Shown here piece after piece: positions 24,108 to 33,270 of a stretch of 33,470 nt of DNA. How positions within the stretch are numbered: position 1 is the stretch's first letter; every line of letters begins with the position of its first letter. The stretch is taken from NCBI GenBank assembly GCA_029861425.1, contig JAOTZH010000019.1, positions 1 through 33,470 on the forward strand, in the 5' to 3' direction. The translations under genes were made by a program, and so were the position numbers. The DNA comes from Gemmatimonadota bacterium. GTDB taxonomy: Bacteria > Gemmatimonadota > Gemmatimonadetes > Palauibacterales > Palauibacteraceae. The notes beneath the pieces were generated by a model. The model worked only from the letters and a program-made list of their open reading frames with translations. It did no database searches and was not told where the DNA came from.

Positions 24108-25738
24108 GCGTCGTCCGGAAGAGTGAAAGTGCCGATGTGCGGTGCAGGATTATTGAGCGCGCACCGAAGCGATAGCGACAGGGCGGCCCGCGTGTCGTCA
24201 GGCGTGATGATCGCGTCGACGAACCCCCGCGCCGCCGCGTAGGTCGCGTCGAGCTGCTCGTCGTATTCGGCTCGCGTATGCTCGATCGCCGCGGCCGTCT
24301 CGTCGTCCACGGCCTCGCCGCTCGCCGCCGCCCGGTCGATCGCCGGCCCATGCACCGCCCGGACCGCCGACTGGCCTTCCATCACCCCCATGCGGCCAGT
24401 CGGCCACGTGAAGATGAAGTCCGGGTCGAACCCCTGGGCGGCCATCGCGTAATAGCCCGCTCCGCTCGCGTGGTTGATCGTGAGTACCATCTTCGGCACC
24501 CGGGCGGTCGCCATCGACTCGACCATGCGGGCGCCCGCCCGGATGATCCCGGATTGCTCCGCATCCGTCCCGATCATGAACCCGCTCACATCCTGCACGA
24601 AGAGGAGCGGAGTGCGGTGCCGATCGCACAGGTCCATGAAGTAGGAGACCTTCTCGGCGCTGTCCGCGTAGACGATGCCGCCGAACTTCGGGGGCTTGCC
24701 CTCCCCCGCCGGGTACATGCCGCGCCGGTTGGCGATCACCCCCACCTTGAACCCGTCCAGACGCCCGACCCCCGTCAGCATCTCCGGCGCGAAGTCCGCC
24801 TGGAATTCCTCGAACGGCGCGTCGTCGAGGATCGTCGCGAGCAGCGCTTCCATGTCGAAGGGCTGGCGGTGATCGATGGGAAGAAGCTCACAGGCGTCAC
24901 GTGGAGGCCGAGCCGGTTCCTGGGGGGCGTCGTGCCTTGCAGGACGGGTGCGTTCGGGCAGGTCGCGGACGAGCGACCGAAGCTTCTCGATGCAGGCCGA
25001 ATCGTCGGGGACCCGGTAATGGGCCACGCCACTGACCCGGTTGTGCATGTGAGCACCACCGAGCTCCTCCGAGCCCACTTCCTGGCCCGTCGCTCCCTTC
25101 ACGAGATTGGGGCCGCCGAGCCCCATGAAGCTCGTCCCCTCGACCATCACGATCACGTCGGAAAGGGCGGGCAAATAAGCTCCGCCGGCGATGCACTGCC
25201 CCATCACCGCCGCGAGCTGCGGGACGTGGAGGTAGTGACGCATGATCGAGTTGTAGTAGAAGATCCGGCTGGCCCCGTACTTCCCGGGAAACACCCCCCC
25301 CTGGTAGGGGAGGTTCACGCCGGCCGAGTCAACCAGGTAGATGATCGGGACCCGGCACCGCATCGCGATCTCCTGCGCTCGCAGGATCTTGGTGATCGTC
25401 TCCGGCCACCAGCTCCCCGCCTTGACGGTCTGGTCGTTCGCAACGACGACGACTTCCCGACTCTCGACCTCCGCGATCCCGGTCACGACACCGGCAGCCG
25501 GCGCCCCACCGTCGTAGCGGTCGTGCGCGATCAACAGACCGATCTCGAGAAGACTGCCGCCCGGGTCCACGAGCAGATCGATGCGCTCGCGCGCAGTCAG
25601 CTTTCCCTTGTCGTGCTGGCGGGCGACGCGTTTCTCGCCCCCACCTCTCTGGAGGCGGGCCTCGAGAGAGCGAAGCTCGGTCACGAGCTTCGCCATCCGT
25701 GAGCCGCCCGCTGCCTCCGCCGCGGACACCTTCGTCAC
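24104..25738 (-). CDS. Acyl-CoA carboxylase carboxyltransferase (beta) subunit
   Basis: A 544-residue biotin-dependent carboxyltransferase, the subunit that moves CO2 from carboxybiotin to an acyl-CoA. Two crotonase-like halves are visible. The first has [28 protein letters not shown] and [15 protein letters not shown]. The second has [11 protein letters not shown] and [20 protein letters not shown]. The [10 protein letters not shown] region follows methylcrotonyl-CoA carboxylase beta more than propionyl-CoA carboxylase. A charged, Pro-rich linker ([18 protein letters not shown]) joins the halves. The start is a GTG overlapping the B12 protein's stop (GTGA). No biotin carboxylase/BCCP alpha subunit is in the window, so it must be supplied elsewhere. 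Methylcrotonyl- or geranyl-CoA are the leading candidate substrates. Confidence 0.92.
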   Translation of the reverse strand: MTKVSAAEAAGGSRMAKLVTELRSLEARLQRGGGEKRVARQHDKGKLTARERIDLLVDPGGSLLEIGLLIAHDRYDGGAPAAGVVTGIAEVESREVVVVANDQTVKAGSWWPETITKILRAQEIAMRCRVPIIYLVDSAGVNLPYQGGVFPGKYGASRIFYYNSIMRHYLHVPQLAAVMGQCIAGGAYLPALSDVIVMVEGTSFMGLGGPNLVKGATGQEVGSEELGGAHMHNRVSGVAHYRVPDDSACIEKLRSLVRDLPERTRPARHDAPQEPARPPRDACELLPIDHRQPFDMEALLATILDDAPFEEFQADFAPEMLTGVGRLDGFKVGVIANRRGMYPAGEGKPPKFGGIVYADSAEKVSYFMDLCDRHRTPLLFVQDVSGFMIGTDAEQSGIIRAGARMVESMATARVPKMVLTINHASGAGYYAMAAQGFDPDFIFTWPTGRMGVMEGQSAVRAVHGPAIDRAAASGEAVDDETAAAIEHTRAEYDEQLDATYAAARGFVDAIITPDDTRAALSLSLRCALNNPAPHIGTFTLPDDA

Positions 25739-26175
25739 TCGGCCCCGGCCGTCGTGCCCGCGGAGTCGGCTCCTTCGCGCTCGGCGAACCAGCTTCGGAT
25801 ATAGTCGACGGCATCGGTCGTGGGCGTGCCAGGTCCGAAAAGCCGCCCCACCCCCTGCTCCTGCAGGGCCTCGATGTCTTCGTGCGGGATGATCCCGCCC
25901 CCCGTGACCAGGACATCCGACATCCCCTGCTCGACGAGGAGATTCAGCACGCGCGGGAGGAGCGTCATGTGCGCCCCGGACAGGATGGACAGCGCGACCA
26001 CGTCCACATCTTCCTGCAGCGCCGTGGCCGCGATCATCTCGGGCGTCTGATGGAGCCCGGTGTAGATGACCTCCATGCCCGAATCCTGAAGCGCGGCCGC
26101 GATCACTTTGGCCCCGCGATCGTGCCCATCGAGGCCCGGTTTTGCCACCAGCACGCGGATCTTTCGGTCGTTCAA
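25735..26175 (-). CDS. Cobalamin-binding protein, methylmalonyl-CoA mutase C-terminal domain type
   Basis: A 146-residue stand-alone B12-binding domain. [18 protein letters not shown] holds the DxHxxG motif (D16, H18, G21), where the His is the lower axial cobalt ligand. The following Ser ([10 protein letters not shown]) and GGG (VTGGGIIP) motifs complete the cobalamin pocket. Such proteins are small subunits of methylmalonyl- or related acyl-CoA mutases. The catalytic TIM-barrel subunit is not in this window. It is the first gene of the operon, starting at TTG 26175 with a weak ribosome site, and its stop overlaps the carboxylase start by four bases. It is divergent from the AI-2E family gene. 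Confidence 0.92.
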   Translation of the reverse strand: MNDRKIRVLVAKPGLDGHDRGAKVIAAALQDSGMEVIYTGLHQTPEMIAATALQEDVDVVALSILSGAHMTLLPRVLNLLVEQGMSDVLVTGGGIIPHEDIEALQEQGVGRLFGPGTPTTDAVDYIRSWFAEREGADSAGTTAGAE

Positions 26176-26350
26176 GCGCCAGTCCAGTCGGTGTGTGATT
26201 CCCGCCGCTTCTCGGGCCGGAAGTTACCGATCGGACCTTGGCGGCGGCAACGCGGTTCGGTCGACCCGAGGAGCCCGCGCGGGGGTTGCTTCAACCGGGG
26301 TTCTGCGGCACCCTGCGTTCTACCCGCGCCGGGGTTCAAGGGGAGGCCGA

Positions 26351-27424
26351 ATGGGCGAAGATGCTGCCAGAGTAAACCGGATTCTGCTCAACCTGGCGGC
26401 GTTCGTCGTGATCGTCGCCGGGATGCGTGCGGCGTCTCCGCTTCTCGTGCCGTTCCTGCTGGCCATGTTCCTGGCGATCCTCTGCGCGACCCCGCTCCGG
26501 TGGCTGACCTCCCACCAGGTCCCACGCGTGATCGGCGTCGTCCTCCTCGTGATCGTCATCCTCGCGCTCGGGACCGTCGTCGGCGGAATCCTCGGCACCG
26601 CGATCGTCGACCTGACCCGTCAGGGACCGCGGTACGAAGCCGGCTTCCAGGAACAACTCTCGGTGCTGGTCGCGTTCGCCGAGCGGCTGGGTCTCCCCAT
26701 CTCGAGACAGACGATTACGGAGTACTTCGATCCGTCGCGCCTGTTCGATCTGACGCGGACGCTCGTCACGAGCATCGGGCAGGTGCTGACCAACGGGGCG
26801 CTGATTCTCCTCACGATGGTGTTCGCCCTTCTCGAGATGTCGGGCTTCCCGCTCAAGGTGCGAGCCGCGTTCGGCGATCGGGACGCGGACGACGCGCAGG
26901 CGAGCATGCACGACATCGGACTCAGCATCCGACGCTACGTCGCGCTAAAGACGGTCATCAGCCTGGGCACCGGCATCGGGATCTACGTCTGGCTGCAGGT
27001 CATGGGGGTCGACTACGCGATCCTCTGGGGCGTGGTCGCGTTTCTCCTGAACTTCGTCCCCAACATCGGCTCCTTCATCGCCGCGATCCCGGCCGTTCTG
27101 CTGGCCTTCATCCAGCTCGGACCCGCCTCCTCGGTCGTCGCGGCGCTCGGCTTTCTCGTCGTGAACGTCGTGTTCGCGAACCTCCTCGAGCCACGCGTCA
27201 TGGGCTACGGTGTCGGCCTGTCCACACTGGTCGTGTTCATGTCGCTCGTGTTCTGGGGCTGGGTGCTCGGACCGGTCGGGATGCTGCTGTCGGTGCCGCT
27301 GACCGTGATATTCCGCATCGTGCTTGCCACCAACGACAGCACCCGCTGGATCGCCGTCATGCTCGGGTCGGAGCGCTCGCTCGAGCCGATGGTCACGGTG
27401 TCGACGGCGGAGCCGGCAACCTAG
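26351..27424 (+). CDS. AI-2E family transporter (PerM/YdiK-like)
   Basis: A 357-residue membrane protein with about eight hydrophobic segments. The late FLLNFVPNIGSFIAAIPAVL, FANLLEPRVMG and GPVGMLLSVPLTVI are diagnostic of the AI-2E exporter/UPF0118 family. Family members are proposed to export autoinducer-2 or act as sodium/proton antiporters; which applies here is unknown. ATG 26351 has GGGAGG four bases upstream. The 175-bp gap to the divergent B12 gene holds a small GGTTG-CTT-CAACC hairpin (26284-26296) and a repeated CCGGGGTTC, with no clear promoter. The gene converges on the threonine aldolase gene 34 bp away. Confidence 0.9.
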   Translation: MGEDAARVNRILLNLAAFVVIVAGMRAASPLLVPFLLAMFLAILCATPLRWLTSHQVPRVIGVVLLVIVILALGTVVGGILGTAIVDLTRQGPRYEAGFQEQLSVLVAFAERLGLPISRQTITEYFDPSRLFDLTRTLVTSIGQVLTNGALILLTMVFALLEMSGFPLKVRAAFGDRDADDAQASMHDIGLSIRRYVALKTVISLGTGIGIYVWLQVMGVDYAILWGVVAFLLNFVPNIGSFIAAIPAVLLAFIQLGPASSVVAALGFLVVNVVFANLLEPRVMGYGVGLSTLVVFMSLVFWGWVLGPVGMLLSVPLTVIFRIVLATNDSTRWIAVMLGSERSLEPMVTVSTAEPAT

Positions 27425-27458
27425 CGGAACCGACAGCCTGGAGCCGGGCGGGCGGAAA

Positions 27459-28496
27459 TCAGCCCGTCAGCACCTCGCGGAAAATCGTGATGGCCTGATC
27501 GAGTTCTCCGTCCGTGAAGTCGAGGTGGGTGACGGCGCGGAGATCACGGTCGTTGTAGGAGAGCAGCGCCAGGGCGCGCTCACGACATCGCTGGACCAGC
27601 TCGGGAGCCGGCATCGCCGTCGAGCGGAAACGGACGATGTTCGTGACCACGCCTTCCAGGTCGAGCTCGACGCCGGGCATCTCGGCGAGCGGCTCCGCCA
27701 GCTCGCGTGCGCGTCGATGGTCTTCCGTCAGACGCTCGCGGTGGTGCTCGAGGGCGTGTAGCGCGCCGGCGGCCATCATCCCGGCCTGCCGAAATCCGCC
27801 GCCGTAGAGCTGCTTGAAGCGGCGCGCGCGGGTGATCAGGTCGGCCGAGCCGGCGAGCACGGAGCCGATCGGGGCGCCGAGGCCCTTCGAGAAACAGACG
27901 CTCACGGTGTCGAATCCCCGGGCGTAGTCGGCCTCCGAGATGCCGGTCGCCGCGCAGGCGTGCCAGAGCCGGGCACCGTCGAGGTGCGCGGCCAGCCCCA
28001 GGTCCTGCGCCGCGCCCAGCACCTCGCGCTGACCGTCGAGCGGCCAGAGGGAGCCCCCTGCCCCGTTGTGAGTGTTCTCCAGACACACCAGACGGGCCGG
28101 GGCGGAGAGCGACCGAGGCGTGTAGCCGTCGAAGGAAGGGCTGGCCTCGCGAAGGGCGTCGGCGGTGAAAACCCCGCGATCGCCGGCAAGAGGCCGGACC
28201 ACGACGCCGGAGATGGGTGATGGGGCCCCGGCCTCACCGAGCCAGATATGCGCGTCCGGTCCGACGAAGACGGCGTCGCCCGGCTCGGTGTGGGCGCGTA
28301 CGGCGAGCTGGTTGGTCATCGTCCCGCTCGGCATGTACACGGCGGCGTCCATCCCCAGCAGCGCCGCGACCGTCTCCTCGAGCAACCCCACGGTCGGGTC
28401 GTCGCCATACACGTCATCGCCTACCGGGGCGAACGCGATGGCGGCGCGCATCGCTTCAGTCGGCCGGGTGACCGTGTCGCTACGGAGATCGATCAT
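27459..28496 (-). CDS. Low-specificity L-threonine aldolase (PLP enzyme)
   Basis: A 345-residue fold-type I PLP enzyme that splits L-threonine or L-allo-threonine into glycine and acetaldehyde. [13 protein letters not shown] at the start is diagnostic. H83 ([10 protein letters not shown]) stacks on [12 protein letters not shown] and [10 protein letters not shown] follow, and K204 in [12 protein letters not shown] forms the Schiff base. I chose ATG 28496, where family similarity begins; a longer frame adds 36 Arg/Ser-rich residues unlike the family. It begins 22 bp after the amidase stop, so it is the third gene of the ligase-amidase-aldolase operon. Related beta-hydroxy amino-acid aldolases are an alternative activity. 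Confidence 0.93.
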   Translation of the reverse strand: MIDLRSDTVTRPTEAMRAAIAFAPVGDDVYGDDPTVGLLEETVAALLGMDAAVYMPSGTMTNQLAVRAHTEPGDAVFVGPDAHIWLGEAGAPSPISGVVVRPLAGDRGVFTADALREASPSFDGYTPRSLSAPARLVCLENTHNGAGGSLWPLDGQREVLGAAQDLGLAAHLDGARLWHACAATGISEADYARGFDTVSVCFSKGLGAPIGSVLAGSADLITRARRFKQLYGGGFRQAGMMAAGALHALEHHRERLTEDHRRARELAEPLAEMPGVELDLEGVVTNIVRFRSTAMPAPELVQRCRERALALLSYNDRDLRAVTHLDFTDGELDQAITIFREVLTG

Positions 28497-28518
28497 CTCG
28501 ATGACCGCGGCGGACGAA

Positions 28519-30234
28519 TCAGTCCGTGAACAGCGGCGGGGTCTTCCGGTGGAAGTCCGTCGCATCCTGGTAGGCCTTCGCGAGCCGGAGCGCTTCCGCG
28601 TCACCGAAGAGCTTTCCGACGAACGAGATGCTCGTCGGCGAGCCGTTCTCCTGGTAGCCGTTCGGGACGACCACTTGCGGGTGACCCGTCAGATTCGTCA
28701 ACAGCAGCATGCTCCCGCCAAAACTCGGGGTGACCACGACGTCGATGCCCTCCATCGCTGCCTCGAACCGCTCCATGGCGATGGTGCGGAGCCTGTTGGC
28801 CTGCAGGTAGTCGACAGCGGGGATCATGCGGGCCTTACGGAAGGTGTTCGGCCATCCGCCGCGCGTCTGCCGGACGAGCAGGTCATCCCGCCCGCTTCGT
28901 GAGAGCTCGTCGAACGCCGCGCCGGCCTCGGCGCTCAGGATGATGCGCATCGCGGCGATCGGCAGGTCGTCGGGCGTCTCCACCGGAATCGGATCGATCC
29001 CGAACTCACGGACGACCTCGAGCGAGCGGAGCGCAAACGCGTTCGATTCGTTCTCGGGCTCGTTTTCGGCCGCCTGATCGAACGCGCTCTTGTAGTAGCC
29101 GACGCGGAGCTCGGAGATCGGTCGTCCCTCGTCCCAGTCGAACGCTACATCTCTCGCGGTCCCGTCCACTCCGTCCGCGCCGTGGATGGCGTTCAGGACG
29201 AGCGCGCAGTCCTCGGCGCCGCGACAGATGGGCCCGAGTTTGTCCATGGTCCATGAGAGCGCCATCGCGCCCGCCCGGCTCACCCGCCCGAAGGTCGGTC
29301 GCAGGCCGGAAGCCCCGCACCGCGTCGACGGCGACACGATCGACCCGAGCGTCTCGCTCCCGATCGCGAACCCCACGAGCCCGGCGATCGTGGCCGACGC
29401 CGAGCCCGCGGAAGAGCCGCTCGATCCCTGCTCGAGGTTCCACGGGTTGTTCGTCCGCCCGCCGAACCACACGTCGCCCTGGGCCAACGCACCCAGCGTG
29501 AGCTTCGCCACCAGAACGGCGCCCGCCTCCTCGAGCCGCTTCCCGACGGTCGAGTCCTCGAAGAGGTGCTGCTCCTCGTAGGGCTTCGCGCCCCACGTCG
29601 TGCGATACTCGTCCTCCGCCAGAAGGTCCTTACCACCCCATGGAATGCCGTGGAGAGGCCCGCGGTAATGCCCGCGCGCGATCTCCGCGTCCGCCCGCGC
29701 CGCCTGACGCATGGCGAGATCCTCCGTCAGCGTCACCACGCACTCGAGCGTCGGACCATGCCGTTTCAGTCGCGCCAGGTACATCTCCGTGAGCTCGGTC
29801 GACGTCACCTGGCGCGTGCGGACGAGCTCGGCGAGATCCGTGACCGGCCAGAACGCCACGTCTTCCAGACCACCCGGACGCTGGATTCCCCGAGGGCGTG
29901 TGTAGCGGAAGACGGTCGACTCCGCCGGGTACGACTTCCAGGGAAGGACGGGCTCGAACCGTACGGCCGGTGCGACGCTGTTCGGGATGTGGACCTCGCG
30001 CAGCTGCTCGTAGGCGGCAAGCTGGCGGTTCAGGTCGTCGACCATCAGGTCGAGCTCTTCGTCGGTAAACTCGACACCGGCCACTCGAGCCGCATCGTTG
30101 ATCATCGACGCGGTGAGCTCGTTCGCCTGTGACTCCTGGAGCCGGCCCCAGAGTGCCGACGGAAGCGCGGTCGCACCCAGCCCCATGGCGGCGAACACCG
30201 CCATGAACGATCGACGGTTCAGACCTTCATCCAT
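28519..30234 (-). CDS. Amidase signature family enzyme, Tat-exported
   Basis: A 571-residue amidase. The N-terminus [20 protein letters not shown] is a twin-arginine signal, so the enzyme probably acts outside the cytoplasm. The Ser-cisSer-Lys triad is visible: K202 in PWGGKDLL, cis-Ser S275 in [10 protein letters not shown] and nucleophile S298 in [12 protein letters not shown]. Leu at 296 replaces the usual Gly before GSI. About 130 residues precede the catalytic core, longer than in simple amidases. It hydrolyses an amide, ester or aryl-amide of unknown identity. ATG 30234 has AGGAGGG six bases upstream and overlaps the ligase 3' end by 8 bp. Longer upstream frames lack a signal peptide. 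Confidence 0.92.
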   Translation of the reverse strand: MDEGLNRRSFMAVFAAMGLGATALPSALWGRLQESQANELTASMINDAARVAGVEFTDEELDLMVDDLNRQLAAYEQLREVHIPNSVAPAVRFEPVLPWKSYPAESTVFRYTRPRGIQRPGGLEDVAFWPVTDLAELVRTRQVTSTELTEMYLARLKRHGPTLECVVTLTEDLAMRQAARADAEIARGHYRGPLHGIPWGGKDLLAEDEYRTTWGAKPYEEQHLFEDSTVGKRLEEAGAVLVAKLTLGALAQGDVWFGGRTNNPWNLEQGSSGSSAGSASATIAGLVGFAIGSETLGSIVSPSTRCGASGLRPTFGRVSRAGAMALSWTMDKLGPICRGAEDCALVLNAIHGADGVDGTARDVAFDWDEGRPISELRVGYYKSAFDQAAENEPENESNAFALRSLEVVREFGIDPIPVETPDDLPIAAMRIILSAEAGAAFDELSRSGRDDLLVRQTRGGWPNTFRKARMIPAVDYLQANRLRTIAMERFEAAMEGIDVVVTPSFGGSMLLLTNLTGHPQVVVPNGYQENGSPTSISFVGKLFGDAEALRLAKAYQDATDFHRKTPPLFTD

Positions 30235-31903
30235 CCGATTCCCTCCTGAGCTTGAACCGCTGAATCTTCCCGGTAGCGGTCTTGGGAAGATCATCGACGA
30301 AGTGAATCCAGCGCGGATACATGTACCGCGGGAGCCCGTCCTGACAATGCCGGACGAGCTCGGCCCGGAGATCGCCCCCCCCAACGGGTGGCTGGCGGTC
30401 GACTCCGGGGGTGCGCGGCGAGTCGGGCCCACCGCGCCCGGCCAGCACGACGTGGGCCTCGGGCTTCACCAGTTCGTTGTCGTCGGCCCGGCCCACGACC
30501 GCCGCCTCCAGAACGGCGGGGTGCTCGATCAGACGCGCCTCGATGTCGAACGGCGAGCACCAGATCCCTCCCACCTTGATCATATCGTCCGCTCGGCCCT
30601 GGTACTGGAAGTAGCCCTCTTCGTCCCGAACGTACTGATCGCCCGTTCTGAGCCAACCGTCGACGAGCGTCGCCGCGTTCACGTCGGGCCGGTTCCAGTA
30701 GCCACGTGTCACGGAGCCGCCTCGGATTTCCAGCCGGCCGGGCTCGTTCGCTCCGGCTTCCGTGCCATCCTCCGCCACGATACGCGCCTCGTACCCGGGC
30801 ACGAGCTGCCCCGTCGCACCCGGCTTCACCGCCCCGGGGGCATTCGAGATGAAGATATGGAGCGCCTCCGTGGAGCCGATCCCGTCGAGGATCTCGAGAC
30901 CCGTTTGATCCTTCCAGCGGCGGTACAGGTCGGCCGGAAGCGGTTCGCCGGCGGAGACGCACAGTCGAAGCGAGCCGACGTCGGGCGCCGCGGCGGCGTC
31001 CAGCCGTTCCAGCTGGGCCGCACAGAGGGTCGGGACCCCGAAGAAGACCGTCGGTGCGCAAGCCTCGATCGTCTCGAACGTGGTCTCGGGCGTGGGTCGT
31101 CTCTCGTCGAGGATCGACGTCCCTCCGACGTGGAGCGGGAACGTCATCGCGTTTCCGAGGCCGTACGCGAAAAAGAGCTTCGCCGCCGAGAAGCACCGGT
31201 CGTCTTCGTCCAGGCCGAGAACGCCGACGGCATAGTGGTGACACGTGATGGGAGCGGCCCCGTGGCGGTGAACGACTCCCTTCGGACGACCGGTCGTGCC
31301 GGACGAATAGAGCCAGAAGGCGACGGCGTCCGCTCCCGCCGGCGCGGTCTCCAGCTGGGCCGAGCTATCCGCGATCCGCTCGACGAATCCGCCGTCCTCA
31401 TCGAGGACGAGACCCTGTGCGCCGGTCGCCGCCATCGCGAGTGCCGGCACGACTTCGCGCGCGAACTCGGGGGAGTAGACGATCGCGGCGACGTCGGCAT
31501 CGGAGATCATGAAAGCCAGATCGTCCGCCCGGAGCATGACGTTCACCGGCACCGGCACGATCCCCGCCTTGATCGCTCCCCAGAAGACGTAGAAGAACTC
31601 GGCGCAGTCCTTCACGACCATGAGCACTCGATCGCCCGGCGCGGCACCCGCTTCGAGCAGCGCGTTTCCCGCCCGGCCGACGCTCGTGGCGAGGTCCGCG
31701 TAGGTGACCGAGCGTCCGCCGTCCTCGGCCGAGTCAGTCGGCGGCGCGGCCTCGACGATCGCCGTCCGCGGCCCTCGGCCCTCGGTCAAGTGGCGATCGA
31801 TGAACCAGCTCGCGGCGTTGAAACCCGGATCGAAGGCCAGTTCGGCCGGCGTCATGGACGAATCGATCGTCAAAACCGGAGAAGTCATGCATGTAGATGT
31901 CAT
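30227..31903 (-). CDS. AMP-dependent acyl-CoA ligase, benzoate-CoA ligase-like
   Basis: A 558-residue ANL-superfamily enzyme that activates a carboxylic acid with ATP and CoA. The P-loop-like YSSGTTGRPKGVVH, the adenylate motif GIGSTEALHIF, GWLRTGDQY and the C-terminal catalytic Lys in KTATGKIQRF are all present. GSTEALHIFISN and FFAYGLGNA favour the benzoate-CoA ligase branch, so an aromatic acid is likely but unproven. A Gly/Pro-rich insert (RGGPDSPRTPGVDRQPPVG) sits in the mobile C-terminal domain. Starts are ATG 31903 or ATG 31888; neither has a strong ribosome site. It is the first gene of the operon with the amidase and aldolase. Confidence 0.9.
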   Translation of the reverse strand: MTSTCMTSPVLTIDSSMTPAELAFDPGFNAASWFIDRHLTEGRGPRTAIVEAAPPTDSAEDGGRSVTYADLATSVGRAGNALLEAGAAPGDRVLMVVKDCAEFFYVFWGAIKAGIVPVPVNVMLRADDLAFMISDADVAAIVYSPEFAREVVPALAMAATGAQGLVLDEDGGFVERIADSSAQLETAPAGADAVAFWLYSSGTTGRPKGVVHRHGAAPITCHHYAVGVLGLDEDDRCFSAAKLFFAYGLGNAMTFPLHVGGTSILDERRPTPETTFETIEACAPTVFFGVPTLCAAQLERLDAAAAPDVGSLRLCVSAGEPLPADLYRRWKDQTGLEILDGIGSTEALHIFISNAPGAVKPGATGQLVPGYEARIVAEDGTEAGANEPGRLEIRGGSVTRGYWNRPDVNAATLVDGWLRTGDQYVRDEEGYFQYQGRADDMIKVGGIWCSPFDIEARLIEHPAVLEAAVVGRADDNELVKPEAHVVLAGRGGPDSPRTPGVDRQPPVGGGDLRAELVRHCQDGLPRYMYPRWIHFVDDLPKTATGKIQRFKLRRESDG

Positions 31904-31956
31904 CGGGCGGCCGCCGCGTCGAGGGGACTCGCGCCAAAGTGTCCCGTCCGGTAGCG

Positions 31957-31972
31957 TTTAGCCCGGACTAAA
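31957..31972. promoter_or_regulatory. Short dyad in the divergent ligase/sugar-dehydrogenase region
   Basis: TTTAG-CCCGGA-CTAAA is a small inverted repeat centred between the two divergent genes (128-bp gap), 60 bp before the plus-strand start. It is AT-richer than its surroundings and could be an operator or part of a promoter. Arms are only 5 bp, so chance is possible. Confidence 0.25.
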
Positions 31973-32031
31973 TCCGACCCTGCACGGCGGTTTGGGGGTA
32001 CGGGTCCGCCGACAGCGTGCAGGGAGACCCG

Positions 32032-33186
32032 ATGACGTCGCGTACGATCCTCACATCGCTCGTGTTTTGGGGCCTGGCCGGACCCGCCGCGGCCCAGGAG
32101 ACCTACAGCTCGGATCTGCACGACTTCCGTGTGGTCCCCGTCGCATCGGGCCTCGAGCACCCCTGGTCGATCGCCTTCCTTCCGAGCGGAGATATCCTCG
32201 CCACCGAGCGACCGGGACGGCTTCGAGTCATCCGCGATGGGCGGCTGCACCCTGATCCCATCGCCGGCGTGCCTGATGTCCGCGCGCGCGGCCAGGGGGG
32301 ACTCCTCGAGGTCGCGCTCCACCCCGACTTCGAGACCAATCGCCTGGTCTATCTGACCTTTTCCAAACCGAACCGCGGCGGCTCGGAGGCCACGACGGCG
32401 GTGGTCCGGGGCCGATTCGACGGCCACGCCCTGTCGGATCTCGAGGAGATCTTCGAGGCGGAGGCGTGGAGTCGCGGCGGCAACCACTTCGGATCGAAGC
32501 TCGCCTTCGACCGGGACGGCCATCTGTTTGTGACAGTGGGGGATCGCGGGGCGAGCCCGTTCGAGCTCGGGGACCACCCCGCCCAGCACCTGACCAACCA
32601 CCAGGGGAAGGTCCTTCGTCTGCACGACGACGGCCGCGTCCCCGCAGACAATCCTTTCGTCGGCCAGGACAGCGCCCTCCCGGAAATCTGGAGCTTCGGC
32701 CACCGGAACCTCCAGGGTCTCGCGTTTCACCCGGAGACGGGGGACCTGTGGGAGACCGAGCACGGTCCTCAGGGGGGTGACGAGCTGAATCTCGTGCGCC
32801 CGGCACGCAATTATGGCTGGCCCGTCATCGGATATGGCGTGCAGTACGGGGGCCGGCGCATCCACGACTCGCCCGAACGGGCTGGCATGGAGCAACCGGT
32901 CCACTACTGGGTGCCGTCCATCGCGACCTCGGGTCTTCTCATCTACTCGGGCGATCGATTCCCTCATTGGCGCGGAAGCGCGTTCGTGGGAGGGCTGAGC
33001 GGAGCCCAGATCGCACGTGTGACTCTCGACGGGCGGGAGGCCGTGTCGGAGGAGACCCTCCTCCGCGGCTTCGGGCGCATCAGGGATATTCGACAGGGCC
33101 CGGACGGCCTGATCTATCTCGCGATCGATACGTCTGGCGGTTCCGAGCCTGGAATCGTGAGATTGGAGCCCGTCGAGGCAAGATAA
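32032..33186 (+). CDS. Secreted PQQ-dependent sugar dehydrogenase (aldose sugar dehydrogenase-like)
   Basis: A 384-residue six-bladed beta-propeller enzyme of the soluble glucose/aldose dehydrogenase (Asd/YliI) family. It oxidises sugars outside the cytoplasm using PQQ. The signal peptide ends in AAAQ near residue 22. LEHPWSIAFLPSGDILATER is diagnostic, and H152 in GGNHFGSKLAFDRDG is the probable catalytic base. TVGDRG and EHGPQGGDELNLV complete the cofactor and calcium-site regions. ATG 32032 has AGGGAG five bases upstream; GTG 32017 would put that site inside the gene. Only sequence similarity supports PQQ use. Confidence 0.92.
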   Translation: MTSRTILTSLVFWGLAGPAAAQETYSSDLHDFRVVPVASGLEHPWSIAFLPSGDILATERPGRLRVIRDGRLHPDPIAGVPDVRARGQGGLLEVALHPDFETNRLVYLTFSKPNRGGSEATTAVVRGRFDGHALSDLEEIFEAEAWSRGGNHFGSKLAFDRDGHLFVTVGDRGASPFELGDHPAQHLTNHQGKVLRLHDDGRVPADNPFVGQDSALPEIWSFGHRNLQGLAFHPETGDLWETEHGPQGGDELNLVRPARNYGWPVIGYGVQYGGRRIHDSPERAGMEQPVHYWVPSIATSGLLIYSGDRFPHWRGSAFVGGLSGAQIARVTLDGREAVSEETLLRGFGRIRDIRQGPDGLIYLAIDTSGGSEPGIVRLEPVEAR

Positions 33187-33210
33187 CGGGGGGGAGTCGC
33201 GCCACACATA

Positions 33211-33234
33211 CTTCATGAGCCTTCTTCATGAGCC
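33211..33234 (+). repeat. 11-bp direct repeat before the ECF sigma gene
   Basis: CTTCATGAGCC occurs at 33211-33221 and 33224-33234, a 13-bp period, about 36 bp before the sigma start codon. It could be a tandem regulator site or a slippage product. Confidence 0.5.
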
Positions 33235-33270
33235 AGTGGCGAACGAACTGACGTTAGTCGGGGAGAGTCG

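Noticed and set aside
30098-31954. A 618-codon plus-strand open frame
   Set aside because: It is antisense to the benzoate-CoA-ligase-like gene, which has all ANL motifs; the plus-strand translation shows none.
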